From assembly GCF_009730915.1 (NCBI RefSeq), contig NC_052479.1:1922001-1986000 (forward strand): 64,000 nt of DNA. Reading direction: 5' to 3'. Every line of letters starts with the position of its first letter. Position 1 is the first letter of the stretch. This document shows positions 12,132 to 24,830 of this stretch, piece by piece. The position numbers and the translations under genes are program-made. This DNA is from Dioscorea cayenensis subsp. rotundata. Lineage: Eukaryota > Streptophyta > Magnoliopsida > Dioscoreales > Dioscoreaceae. The notes below the pieces were generated by a model, which did not search any database, was not told the DNA's origin, and worked only from the letters and a program-made list of their open reading frames with translations.

Positions 12132-15100
12132 TCACAGCTTGGACATGGCAAGGTCCATTGCATCCACCAAGAAATCTTGTAGGAAAAAGAATGAGATTGA
12201 GATTGTTCAGTTGTCAGAAAAATCTTAGTACAAAACCACAAAAAACAATTTAAGCAAAGAGAAATACCTGCATCATCCTTAGTGAAGCAAAGAGGAGGAG
12301 TAATTCTGAACACATTCCCATAGAACCCACCCTTCCCCACCAGAACACCAATTTCTGTAAGAAGAAAAAAAATGTTGTTTTCGTCATAATTTATTTAACC
12401 TAATGACTAAATCAAGAACGAACAATCCTACGACAGAAGAGTTGGCATTTTATTTCCCTCCCTAGTCAGAGGTCGAAGATTTGATCTATGCCTTGTCCAC
12501 ATTTTTCCAAAAAAAACACTAAATTATGAATGAGAGATTATTAAGACAAGGGAAGTAACCTTTCATCTCTTCCATGGCATGTAGAATTTCAACTATGGCA
12601 GGAGTTTTTAGTTTGCGATCGGTAACTAGCTCAACTCCAAGCATCAAACCCCTTCCCCTCACATCGCCGATGACTACAAGATAGAACAGAAGATTATAAT
12701 ACTAACATGTCATTCTTTTAAGTAGCAATTAGAGATGATCATCCCACTTTTATACGAGAAACTTACTTTCATGCTTTTCCTGAAGTACTTTGAGACGATC
12801 TTTCAAGTAAGATCCAACAATGAGAGCATTCTCTTGAAGTTTTTCTTTCTCAAGCACTTTAAGAACAGCATGTGCCCCAGCAGTACACACAGGATTGCCA
12901 CCAAATGTATTGAAGTAGTTTCGACGTGTCAAAGCTTGAGCTATTTCTGGAGTTGTAACTATGGCACCAATTGGTATACCATTTCCGATACCCTGATGAT
13001 ACACACAAACAAAATTTAATCAGTTTCGACTGAAAACTACCTGCGACAAATACACATAAAAGAGATGGTGCACCTTTGCCATTGTCACTATGTCAGGGCA
13101 CAACACCGTGAGCTTCAAATCCCCAAAAATGGCTTCCCGTGCGTGCAAATCCTGATTGGACTTCGTCGGCTATACAGAGTCCTCCGGCTTTCTTTATAAT
13201 TTTGTAGACAGCAGGCAAGTAACCTGGTGCTAATTCCAGAATCCCACCCACACCCTGTTGTTACACACATAAGCCAATGTTTTGAATTCCATAAAAAAGG
13301 CGGAAAAGGAGAATTAATAGATGATTTAAGCTATACTTGAATCGCTTCAGAGATAAAACCAGCAACATGTCCAGAAGTTCCAAAATCTATGATTTCTTGG
13401 ACATCCTTGGCATATTTCTCTCCATCTGAACCAAAAACACCCCTGTATTGGTCTGGATTCAATGCATGGTGCACCCCACTCTGCTTGCAAAAAATTAAGG
13501 TTATATTACAAAGTGAACACATAACCACTGCAACAGTACCCCACTCTGTTCATCTTTTTCATGAGTGATGCTTCAGACTTGTAACATGACTAGTTTTAAT
13601 TAATACAACAGCTCAGATCATATCACCATTGCAATCAATTTTTCATCCTTGATTTAGGGAAGATGCCAATGTATATAAGTATAAGCAATACACAACAGTA
13701 AGATAGAAACTAACTGAAAAAAAGAAAAAAAATTACAAGTATGTATTATGATGTGATCTTATGAAAACTGCTAAATTTTTAAACAAACTCAACATATTGT
13801 ATCTATTTTCTACATCCAGATGAAATTTCATGAAACATTCAACTATCTAATTGAAATAAATTTCATTGCATACATTTTAATTGAAGAAAACAGCGGTGAA
13901 AAGATATTTCATTGATTGTTGTGTTTGTAATAGAAGAGTATAGACATATTTATAGGCAAGCACCCTTTACATTAGAAAACCACAGTTAAGGAGAATATTT
14001 GTAAACAAGTATACCCTAAAACTATACAATCAATTCACCTAAAAATATAAGAAATCATCTAAGAATATTTTTAATATCATCTCCCCTCAAACTCATGGGT
14101 GGCACAACTGTGACCTTGTCATAAGGTCATTGAAAAGATGTGATAGCTAAAGCTTTGGTTATAAAGTTAGCATTTTGTGCCGAAGTAGATAAATGATGGA
14201 TGAACAAAGCATTATTGGCGACTAAATCACAAACGAAACAAATATTGATTTCAATGTGCTTTATTTCAACATGTGAAACAGGATTTGCAGTGAGAAAAAC
14301 AGCACCAAAATTATCACAACATATAGTGGGCTTAAGGTTGGATAAACTAAACCAATCTCGTTAAGTAGTGAATTGATCCAACAGAGTTCAGCAGTAACAA
14401 GGGCAATGCACTTGTATTCGCCTTCTGCGTACTTGGTAGTTCATGAAATAAAGATAAAACCCAGAAAAACTACACTAGCTAGAGGTAGAGTGACTATCAT
14501 TAGGACATCCAACCTGGTCAGCATTAGAATAGGCAATGGAGGTGAGTGCAATGGCTTTGGTTAGATGAATGCTATATGAGAGGGTGTAGATTTCTAGTAT
14601 CATGGCATTGATTTAACCATAGTCTAGTGAACAAGATAGGGCAATAAAGGAATTGACATACATTTATGACAAATTGTATGTTAGAGCAAGTAAGATCAAA
14701 GTATCAAAGAGCACCAACTATGCTACAGTCTTCAGTAGGATCGGAGATAGGGTTTTCATGATTTTAAGACACTGATAGGGTGGAGGGTGGAGGGTGGGAG
14801 TGATAGGTGTAAGCATAGGTTTTAGATGTCTCAAGATGTGTACAATAAAGGTCACTGGTATGTTTGGTTTGGGTGAAAAATATTCCGGATGGTATTGGTG
14901 TAGCCTTAATACCAAAGAAGCAATGAATATGGCCAAAGTCTTTTGTGGAAAAAGTAGTGTTAAGGTCATGTATAAGAAATGAAGTGACAGTAAGCAAAGA
15001 ACATATGATGAGGATGTCATCCATGCAAATTAGGATAAAGGTAGTGCGTGTGGAAGTTGAATATATGAAGAGTGAAGTATTAGATTTGGGATGAGCGAAG

Positions 15101-18100
15101 TTGAGGTTCCAAAGTTTTTTTACTTAAGCATGAAACCAGGCACGAAGGGCTTGCTTAAGACCATAAAGGGTTTTGAGAAGACAACAAACATAATTTGAAT
15201 AATGAGGATCAGAAAGCTAGGAGGTTGAACCATGAAAGCTGGTTTTTAAAGATTTCAGCAAAGAAAAACATTATTGACGTCAAGTTGGTGAATGGACTAT
15301 TTATTAGTGAGCGTAAGAGTGAGAATAATATGTATAGTAGTGGGATGACAACAGAACTAAAGGTACTAGTGTAGTTGATGCCAAGAGATTGACGGTAGCC
15401 CTTAAGCCTTATCAAGAAAGACATCATATTTTCTTTTTGTTTGGAAAACCCATCTACATCTAATAATGTTGGCATTACGTGGCGGAGGAATAAGAGTTCA
15501 TGTTTGATTTTGATGAAGGGTATTAGACTCATCAAGCACAACTTGTGATCAGTGGAGAAATTTCTTGGCTTGGTTTAGGAAGCAAAGCAAGGAGAATAAG
15601 AGTTAACATTATTTCAGTGATGTGACGGATTTTGCGCTAGGCGACTCCATTATGTGACTCCATTTTGTTGAGGAGTATGAAAGTAAGAAATATGGTAGAA
15701 AATGCATGGGAGGTGAGGTGATGAGCAAATGCACCTTGATAAGTTCAGGAGAGGCATCATATTGAAAGATTTTGATAGTGGTGGAAAAGAGATTTTCAGG
15801 GATGGTTTTGCAATTTTGAGAGTGGGTAAGTGCTTAAGATTTATGAGTTGAGGAGAAATATCAAGTGAAGCGGCTGTAGTCATCAATGAAAATAAAATAT
15901 GTAAATGTTTGGTGGAAACATGAGTAGATAAGGAGAAAAGAAGATAAGTACTATATCATTGAAAACATGAGAAACAAGGATTCATTTTATAAGCCTTGAT
16001 AAGTAAATTAGGAGACACACTAGAAATATAGCTTAACATGAATAACTGAGACATTGATACCTAATCAGGAGAAGTGGAGGTGAGAAACAATAGCGACAGG
16101 ATTTGTGAAAGCTAAAAGAATCTTCCTAGAAATAGGTTGTTGTGGATGTCACCCATGCGAAGTGTATCTTAGTTGCAAGATTCTTCACAATATAACTAAA
16201 TGGATTAAATGTAATGAGACATGAGTTATCCTTAACAATGTTGGTAGTGCGATACAATTAACGCATCTTTAAGGTGAAGTGGTTTATTATGTGTGGGAGT
16301 GGTAATGCCTGTAAAGAGCTGGGTAGTGTATAACCATCACCAAAGGTCACTTTAATGGAACCTCGATACAACATCACAGATTCTACTAGTTGCTAATTGG
16401 GAGTTATGTAACATATAACACCAGTGTCAAGAAGCCATTTAGTAATATTACTTTAAGTAAATTGAGAATTATCAATGTTACGTTGAAGGTTGAGGGCTGA
16501 AAAGGTTGTATATAAGTCGACTGGGATAAACCAGGTTTCAATTGGGTTATTTTGAGACTCGGAGTATCAAAATCAACAATGTCACTTTTCCAACAAATCT
16601 GACATTGCGGAGGGCTTTTTGGGTGATTAGATAGATTTGGTGGGTCTAAGCTACAAGAAGTGGTATGGGCTAATGAATAAAAAAAAGTTTGAGTTGAAAA
16701 AAATTGGACTTGAGAAAAAGAAATTTGGATTGAATGGACTAGGCTGGAATCCAGCTGAATAATGTAACTCAGCTTGACATAACCATTGAAAATCCCCAAA
16801 TTAGCAATTAGTTTTCTAAATTTCGTGGAATGCTTCAATTGGGACTATGTCCGTGATAGCCAGCTTGAATTTAGCCACTAGAGGAGGTGTTGATGAAAGA
16901 CCAAGAGGTGCTTGAAGCTCACAGAATGTGGGCGGTGATTTGTGTGTTTCAATTGCAATGGTGAACCCTCATACTCCAATGGAAGACCATTCCAAACAAA
17001 GAGAATGAGAACTTTGTTGGCGAGGGGATATCTGATAACAATAAGTTCTTCAGCCTCGATCAAGAGAGTCTGGAGGTAATGGGTAATTGTGGAATCACTT
17101 TTACACATAGTATGAAGGCATCAATGAAGCAGGGATCGTTAGGTAATTGTTTGTTGTAAAAAATGGTTTTCTTAAGGTGGTTCAAAGGCTTTTAGGTGGT
17201 GATACAGCCAAGTGTAAAAGGAGCCATCACTGGAGACAGAGTTGTTAAGCAATAAACAACAGTCATTCTGCTATTACCACTAGCTATATTTAGAAGCCAT
17301 GGAAGTGGAACTAGATACCGGTTCATCAGGCTTGAGCGAGGAAGGCAATGTGTCATCGATATAGACAAGCAACTTGCAGGTAAATAAAATTGACTTGACT
17401 TGATTTTGCTATACTAAGTAATTTGTGTTATCTAGAGTGGTCGTGATAAAGTTGGTAATGTATTGAATCGCCAATAGCATATGAGTTATTGGCTGGGATT
17501 ACTTTCTAGCCATGGATGATTCAGATGTCTTGAATAGAGTCACTTTCTTAGTTTGAAAAAAAAATAAATAAATAAATGTAGATCGCAAGTGTGTAAGAGA
17601 CCAAAAAAATAAAAAAAAATCAGTATCTCGAAATCTAGTAGGCTTTGATATTATAAAAAGAATATGAATGAAAAAATATTTCATTGATTGTTCTATTTGT
17701 AATGTAAAGAGATAGACCTATTTATATGCAAGTATCTACTTATATTAAGAAACCACAATTAAAGGTATGCAAGTTACAACTAAATTTCTTAAAAGTTGAA
17801 AAAAAATCATCTAAAAACATCATTAATTGATAAAAATATACCTGCACAACATTGAATTTATAGTTTGACTGAGCGGTAGCACCCATGGTACCGGCAGCAT
17901 TACCATGATACGCATTTCTAAGCGATACAATATCCTGGCAACCTGTATAAAGCCTTGCTATCAACATCGCCAATTCATTCGCTTCCGTGCCAGAATTCGT
18001 GAAGAACACAACCTACACATCAATAGACAATTCAATAACCATACAAAATCCATGAAACAATGATTGATATTGAAATAAAAATAGCACCTTGAGGTCACCA

Positions 18101-19123
18101 GGCATCTTGGAAGCCAAAGCTTCGGCGAAATCGGCAATGGCATGGTTCAAGTAGACAACGGTGGAGTGCTGCAGCTTCTTCGTCTGGTTGATAATGGCGT
18201 CGATGATTTCCGGGTGGCAATGGCCACAGCAAACCGTCGCAATGCCGGCGAATGCGTCGAGGTAACGCCGACCATTCTCATCAAACAAGTACTGCATCTT
18301 CCCCGCCACAACATTCAACTGTAAAAACAATATTTGTTTCCCCTTTTACAATTCACCCCCTGAAATTCTTTTAATTCACATTCAATACAGTCATGATTTT
18401 ACAAATTACCCCTGACATAAAAATCTAAATTCATATTCAGTTTAAATTACTATTTAGTCCTGATTATGAAAAAATGCTGGATTTTTTTCTATTTAACCCC
18501 TTGAAAGGTTTGAAATTAATGTGTAGTACTATTTTTTCAGTAGTACGGAATAAATAAAAACATTAGAAAAAATTAAATTAAATTATTATAATTAAGGAGG
18601 GAAAAAAGGAAAATTTCCAGCAGCAGCAGCGCTCAGTCCCACTAAAGGCTTGACAATTCCATCAAGCACCCTAGAAAAGCTTGAAATTACCATTTACTAC
18701 TACTACTTTTTTTTTTTCAAAAATTGATAACTAAATAACTAAATTAGATCCCCACCAATCAGAAAATTTATAATTATCTAAAAAAATAAAAGAAAAAAAC
18801 CTTTTTTTTTTCAGATTCAGATCTCATTCTATAACCAGAAATTTCAATAATTAATTCCTAAAAAAAAGAAAAAAAGAAGGAAAAAGAAGAAGAAAACGCA
18901 CAGGTTTCTTGTAGAAGTGGAACAAGGCGGGGCTGAGAAACTCGGATCGTTTCCGGATGATCTCGGCCGCCGGCGGGCCATCGTACGGCGGCGGCGAGTA
19001 ATCGAAGGGGGGCATTATCGGAACGATTGTTGAACTCTTCTCAGAAAGGGCCTCAGACTCGGCGAGCTTAGAGAAAGCCCTGTGATGGAGCGATGAGAGC
19101 CGTCCGATGAGAAGCCTACGCAT
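12132..19123 (-). CDS. AGT2: Alanine:glyoxylate aminotransferase 2 homolog, mitochondrial (frameshift in exon 5)
   Basis: Nine exons in order: 19123-18902, 18318-18088, 18012-17842, 13480-13337, 13254-13074, 12992-12767, 12673-12560, 12354-12268, 12175-12132. The protein would be about 472 residues, usual for the family. The N-terminus ([17 protein letters not shown]) is Arg-rich and free of acidic residues, as in a mitochondrial presequence. Class III PLP aminotransferase landmarks are [10 protein letters not shown], the [11 protein letters not shown] cofactor region and TMAKGIGNG with the Schiff-base Lys (about residue 316). The family transfers amino groups from alanine or related donors to glyoxylate or other oxoacids. 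Exon 5 has one extra base (GTTGTGCCCTGACATAG, where GTG-CCN-GAC is expected). The extra base puts a stop before the catalytic Lys. All other exons join in phase. Intron 3 (4.4 kb) hosts a Copia element on the same strand. The break is either a sequence error or a recent loss of function. Confidence 0.9.
13882..17822 (-). mobile_element. Copia retrotransposon inside AGT2 intron 3
   Basis: This 3941-bp element is flanked on both sides by the direct repeat TTAAT (13877-13881 and 17823-17827). On the minus strand the 5' LTR is 17822 to about 17652. It starts TGATG and contains a TATA-like TATAAATAGG. The 3' LTR is 14079-13882 (198 bp), starts TGATATTA and ends TTCA. A primer-binding-like TATCAAAGCC follows the 5' LTR, and the polypurine tract (minus-strand reading GAGGGGAGA) precedes the 3' LTR. 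The LTRs are clearly diverged, so the insertion is old. It lies in the sense direction of the host gene. Confidence 0.9.
14090..17110 (-). pseudogene. Decayed Copia gag-pol in AGT2 intron 3
   Basis: Relics occur in Copia order on the minus strand. They are gag (about 17108-16878, with a LPLEYE motif), a zinc-knuckle remnant (CQICWKS, about 16600), protease (KWLLDTGV, about 16435), integrase core end ([10 protein letters not shown], about 15670), reverse transcriptase ([21 protein letters not shown] at 15420-15340 and the catalytic-strand relic MDDILII at about 15024), and RNase H ([20 protein letters not shown], about 14320-14240). Frames change repeatedly and stops are frequent, so it is not functional. 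Confidence 0.8.
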
Positions 19124-20935
19124 CGTGACCGTTGAGATGAAGGCGGGCCCTTATCGGGAATAGGAAACTTCTCTCTCTCTTATCACCGTCTTCCCAAAAT
19201 ACACCTCCGGTGAGCTTTATTTTTGCTTTGTTTTTAGAGAAAGAGAGAAAGCAAATGTGGGTTTATATGCAATGGACGAGTGTCCTTTGTTTTGGTTGGA
19301 GTTGGTTGGGGTGAAAAGACGGTTTTACCCTTTCGTGGTTTCCTGTGATTTTGGCAAGTAATTAAGTGGTTAATTACCAGATTTTTTACTGCTTGATCAG
19401 CCTTTGCTGGCATCTAATTATTCTTAATAATTTGTAATTAATGTACATTTATACTCGCATATATATATATATAGGTAGAACTATTTTTAAATAATTAAAT
19501 AATATTAAATGTAAAAAAAAAATATTTGAAAGTAAAAAATATTATCGGTACATTATAGTTATAGATTCTGGGCGTATCATAACTTCAAAAAATATTAAAA
19601 ATTTTTATATATATATATATATAAAAGATAAGCGTTATATATATCAGGATGACACAAAATTTGAACAATAAATTTATATCCATAACTGAAAATCCGTTAT
19701 CATCACTGTATCTATCAAGATTCTGAACTAGATATATTTTAAATATATTATATTTAATTTTTCATAATGGGTTTAAAGCTTTTTGGTTTTATAATTTTTT
19801 TATTATGGAATTAAGTTTAACTTTATAACAAATTAATAATTAAATAAATAAAATAGAAAATAAGGCTGACTAACTCACCCGTGCATAGTGGAATCTATGT
19901 CAGCTTGGACATGATTAACCGAATTTGTTATATTAGAAAAAGAAAAAAAAAAGACAATTTCTTACCTGCCCATCATGTAGGGGCATTACACGGACAACTC
20001 ACTACATTAATATTTCAAAATAAACTTTATCAAAAAGTGAAACAATATCAGAGAAAATAATTGAAATGCTATGTGTTTTGGTTCAACCAATGCATTGTAT
20101 ATAATTATTATTTATAACTAAACCATGTATTCAATCTAAAATTAAAATTTTTCTTATTTCAATCTTGTTAGATCAATGAACATACACAAAAGTAGTATAT
20201 AAATTGGATAATGATGATCAAACTCATAATATCAAAAAATCAAATGTATGTATATATATAATAAACACTTAAAAAATAAAGAACACATCAAAGATAGCAA
20301 TCAAAAGAGATATGAGACCAAAAAAAAACACAATTATTTCCATGTGCTCATAATCTTCCAAACATCTCTATTTTTTTTTTATATTATTTTTCTTGCTTTT
20401 GTTTTCATTGTCATGTGTGTGTTGTCAAGCTTGTGTGGCAAGAACATCATCAACAAATAAAATTCTATAATATTTTACTTAATTTAACTTTGGAAGCAAT
20501 TGCTTGACAAGAGGAGAGCAATAATGTAAATATTTTATTTTTATTTGTAAGTGATTGTGTTATTTATTTAACAACAAATGTTACTATCAAAACATACACA
20601 ACAAGAAGATGTGGATGAGCTGTTTTCTGTTTTATAGCAAGTTGAGAAAGTACAAGAGTTAGACAAGAGAATTCAAACTTTAATTCATAGTATTTTATAA
20701 TATTTACTTTACCATTAACTTTTGTTTTATTTTTAAGAGTTAGTGTTACAATTGGACTGTGTCTTTCATTTTGCTGTCTACTTTTAAGTTTCCATTTTAC
20801 AATTGGACTATATACTTTTAGATTTAATTAAATTTATGATTAACATGTCAAATAATGGAGAAAATATAAGCTAATATTTTGCTATATGATATATATTGAG
20901 CAAGTTGCAACAATGCATGTGGTAATTTAAGTTTT

Positions 20936-21116
20936 TGACAAATAGACGACAAGCGCCCCCTATATAAGGGTAAGTCAGGGACGTGCACGTGGGGAGCAGA
21001 GCTCAACGCCGACCTACGTGCCCTCACCTTGCGTGGACATGGGATTCGATCTCGGGTCCTCCCCGAAACGAATGCCATACGCAAGGGACCCAGTACAAAT
21101 TGACCTAAAGGTCGTT
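20936..21116 (-). mobile_element. tRNA-derived SINE with target duplication
   Basis: This GC-rich block sits in AT-rich surroundings. On the minus strand it has an A-box-like CCTTTAGGTCAATTTG and a B-box-like GAGATCGAATCCC, the RNA polymerase III promoter layout of tRNA-derived SINEs. Flanks carry a near-identical direct repeat: GGTAATTTAAGTTTT at 20921-20935 and GGTTAATTTAAGCTTTT from 21117. This is the expected target-site duplication. The short open frame across it is not a gene. Confidence 0.75.
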
Positions 21117-21840
21117 GGTTAATTTAAGCTTTTTTACTTTAGTACTTCGTAGGAATTAAAAGAGATACATTTTAATTAATGGCGTACTGAAAAATCTAAA
21201 AATAAGCTTCATGTATAATTTATTAATTTCATGAGCTGTCAATTACTAGTTATAAATAATTCATATGAATAAATACAAATCATATTAGATGTTGATAAAG
21301 ACTCTAATGAGGGTATGCATCTCCAATTCAGAGAAATAAATATCCATGACAACTAAATTTACTATTAAGAATTCCAATGTTATACAAAGATTTATAAACA
21401 CCTCGTCTTATAAAAAGAAAGGAAAAAAAATCGGAACTCTAATTTCATTTTGTATAGTGACCCGTCTTAAATTATCAAAAAGTGTCCCAGTAGAAAAGCT
21501 CCTCTCGTTTATTTTCTTTTTATTTGACATGGTAATCTGTACAGTACTAGGAGATTCCACTAAAAAAATTGATCTAAGAGAAATTTCATTAATAAAATTT
21601 GTTTTAATGTCAAAATGAGAGAGATTCTTTTTTAAATGATAAAAATATGATCCTCATGTAAAACAAAAAAAAATTGGTATCGATTGGCCAAAAAAGGCCA
21701 AAAAATAATAAAGTATATATATTTTGATTTTTAAATAATTTATCCTAAAGTGTAAAATCAAATGAATGGATGTCCATGAAAGGATTAAACTTGTGTAAGG
21801 CAACATATGACATCCCATTTTTTCAGACGCCCAATTTTTT

Positions 21841-22008
21841 TGAGGTAGAGGCGACATGCGCCAACCTCGCAGGTGTAGTGGCGGGGAGTGTCACAACGTC
21901 CTCACTCTCTTGAAACTGGGGAGCGCAGTCAGGGGGAATCGAACTCGTGTCTCCTCCAACAAGGGGACCTGGGGTACTGCTGGGCTACAAGCCCTTTGGT
22001 GACGCTCA
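21841..22008 (-). mobile_element. tRNA-derived SINE with about 20-bp target duplication
   Basis: On the minus strand it carries TAGCCCAGCAGTACC (A-box region) and GAGTTCGATTCC (B-box), and ends in a short A run. It is bracketed by a direct repeat of about 20 bp containing TTTTTCAGACGCCCAATT (about 21819-21840 and 22009-22030), a textbook target-site duplication. It interrupts a copy of the dispersed intergenic repeat, so it is younger than that repeat. It differs in sequence from the SINE at 20936. Confidence 0.85.
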
Positions 22009-23053
22009 ATTTTTCAGACGCCCAATTTTTCAGCTGAAGGTTTTCTGGGTAGTATGAAAATAATTTAAAAATGGGGTTATTTGTAATCAGAGGAAAATAA
22101 AAAGGAGTTATTTGTAAAAACTCAAAAGATTGAAACACTTAAAAATGTGCTTGTCATCCTCTGAATAAGTAACCACATATCATGCTTGAGTGTGACAAGA
22201 TATCCACCTCAAAATGATTGAGACTTCAAAACAAGGAAAACGTTCAAATGTGTTTTGAATTCTCTCACCATTTTGTTTTATTTTATTTTATTTTTATTTT
22301 TTTTAAGGACCACTACTTATATATCTTTTATGTATGAAAATTAATTTATAAATTTTATGAAAAATTATATCCAACTTTTATGCATTGTATAATGATTACT
22401 ATACATATAAATAGTAAACATTAAAAAGTAAAATATAATGTTTTTATCTAAACTATCAAATCAATTTCAACATAGTATATCAATAAATCTAAAAAATTCA
22501 ACCCTATTTTTATAAAAAAAAACTTTTAAAAATAAAAATAAATCTAATTAATTCAACTAAAATCTAAGTAACTTTCACTGCATCTCCCTAATTTTTACTA
22601 TATATGTTTTTCAAACATCCGCAATTGACGCATTATATCTATTGGGATGGCAGTTACAGACAACTTCAATCTTACAGTTAAATAACTATAATGAATTTTT
22701 TTTTTCCTGCTTGGCATTGCTAAACTAAATAAATAAATCAATCCGGTAACAAAATTCATAATTAATGATCAAACTGATAAAAGAAACAAACACAAGGCAT
22801 TGAGATTTTTCCTCCAAAAAAAACACAATTTAGAAAAACTACGGGATTTTGTGTAGATAATTCATAAGGAATTTCTTCTTCAAAAACTTCAATTTTAAAA
22901 GAAATGTCTTTAGGGAGATTTCACTAGTGGAAGTAGATATGAAAAGCTAATACTTGCTTTTATGTGCTCCTCACCATGTTACAATATTGTAGAGTATTTA
23001 TTGGGTCATAATGTGAATCCTCAGTTAAAAAATGATATTCTCCAATCATTTAG

Positions 23054-24131
23054 GGTACGTTTGATTCATTATAAAAAAAAATACAAGTAGTACAATATAA
23101 TATAAACAGTTAGAGTTAAAGTATAACACAAATATTTGTGCTGTTTTATGTTTAATTTTTATTGAATAGTACAAAATTTTTTATGTTGTTTAGTATTTTA
23201 TTTATATAAGTACCCAACATAAAATAATAAAATTGCAATAATACATTTTTATTATTTTATATTTGTTTTATAATAAAAAAAATTACAATAATATTTTATG
23301 AAAATTTAATCAATTTCCACAAGGCCCAATAACATAGCAACAAGTTAGAAAATAAACTAAGTAGGTTTAGATCCAAACTCAAAATAATTTTAAAAACATT
23401 TAATCCACAACAAACAAACTTTTATTAAAATCTTAATCCTAAAAAATAAATAAATAGATAGATAAATAAATAAATAAATGAAATGAAATAAATAAATCAT
23501 GCTATTATCTTTGTAAATTACAATAATACATTTTTACTATTCTATATTTGTTTTATAATAAAAAATATAATAATATTTTATAAAAATTTTATCAAATTTT
23601 AGGACGTCCAACAGCATAGCAACAAGTTAAAATATCAACATAATTTTAAAACATTTAATCCTCAACAAACAAACTTTTATTAATATCTTAATCCTAAAAA
23701 CAAATAAATAGATAGATAGATAAAATAGATAAATAAATAAATTTTTAAATAGATTAATGAATAGATAAATAAATAAAATAAAATAAATCATGTTATCATT
23801 TTTTGATGAGCAGTGTAATTTTTAATTTTAAATAGAGATAATTTTGTCATAAGTTGTCCCATACTTTGTAAAAAATTTTGTACCATGGTTTTGGTAATAA
23901 AAAAAAATTAAGAAGTTGTGTTGTACTGATTGAATAGTTTGTGTTATACTTCTACCCCATTTGTAAATCAAACACATAATCATAGAAGTTATCTTGTACT
24001 GTCCCTTGAAATCATGTGTATCAAATATATAAAAAAATTTGTACTATTCAATAAAAATCAAACGTTGAACAACACAAATATTTATGCTATACTTCAACTA
24101 TTTGTTCTGTTATGAGTAACAAATCTACAAC
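23054..24131. mobile_element. Non-autonomous terminal-inverted-repeat element, about 1.1 kb
   Basis: The first 140 bases or so (starting GTACGTTTGATT and including ACAAATATTTGTGCTG and TTTTATTGAATAGTACAAA) reappear in reverse complement at about 23990-24131. These are long imperfect terminal inverted repeats. The interior contains two direct copies of a 284-bp unit (about 23241-23520 and 23525-23800). There is no transposase frame. A hAT-like or other DNA-transposon derivative is likely; target duplications were not clear. Confidence 0.7.
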
Positions 24132-24459
24132 TAATGAAAGAAACTATTTACAAAAACTATAATATATAATTAACATTATGGCAGTGTAACTGGTTACACT
24201 TGCCTTTCCTTTTTATATTTATGGCTCTCTTGGCATTTGTTAGAAACAAAAAAAGAGTATATTTGAAAACCGAGATCATAGCTTGTTAAAAGGATTATCT
24301 GACTAAAATTTTATCAAAAATAACACATCAAATAACCATCCATGAAAGACATAAAACTGTCTCCTTGCTTTTTTCCCCCTCTATTCTATGATTTTCCCCT
24401 TCCTTTTAGCCCATACCAGAAGAAATCTTTATATATATATATATATAAATCTAATTGCC

Positions 24460-24830
24460 TATGGAATTCGCCTTTTTTTTAAAAAAAAATATTACTTTTT
24501 TTAATTAATTACTAAAATAAGCATTTTTACAACTATTTACCAATATAAATTTTTTTTTTTTTTAATATTATATTTTAAATTTTTTTTTTAATAATTATGG
24601 GTTTCACTAGTTTTTTAATATTAAAATTTTATTTTATTTTTAAAAAACTACAGATCCCACTAATTTTTTAATATTAAAATTTATTTTTTTTAAAAAACTG
24701 AGATGGGTCCTATTATTTTTAAAAATAAAAAACAATTATATACTAAAATCTTTATAATTTTAATATTTAAAAACTAGTGAAGCTCACAACTATTAAAAAA
24801 ATTATAATTTAATATTAAAAAAAGTGAAAA
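24460..24830. repeat. AT-rich inverted-repeat segment left of the large inverted pair
   Basis: Sequence at 24468-24545 (with GCCTTTTTTTTT and AATTAATTACTAAAATA) recurs in reverse complement at about 27310-27400, just inside the large structure. A second foldback pairs about 24591-24640 with about 24755-24810. These look like ends of an AT-rich foldback element that bounds the left arm. Boundaries are uncertain. Confidence 0.45.

Larger units (their letters stand above)
19960..22260. repeat. Dispersed intergenic repeat, copies 3 and 4
   Basis: Blocks at 20008-20105 and 20409-20475 match 905-1045 and 1337-1420. Blocks at 21255-21440, 21737-22120 and 22147-22255 match 275-500, 697-860 or 2108-2262, and 2283-2395. 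The order suggests a repeating unit of roughly 2 kb that was duplicated on both sides of AGT2. One SINE sits inside the 21737-22120 block. No coding content or termini were identified, so the repeat class is unknown. Confidence 0.55.
19150..24450. other. Intergenic region upstream of AGT2
   Basis: No gene is supported. The region holds the aminotransferase 5' flank with CT-rich leader sequence near 19160-19190, repeat copies 3 and 4, two SINEs and a terminal-inverted-repeat element, each listed separately. Remaining sequence is AT-rich with short (TA)n and GATA/AAATA tracts near 23450 and 23710. Confidence 0.65.

Noticed and set aside
18142..18324. Plus-strand open frame opposite AGT2 exon 2
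   Set aside because: It is an antisense shadow of a conserved exon and has no features of its own.
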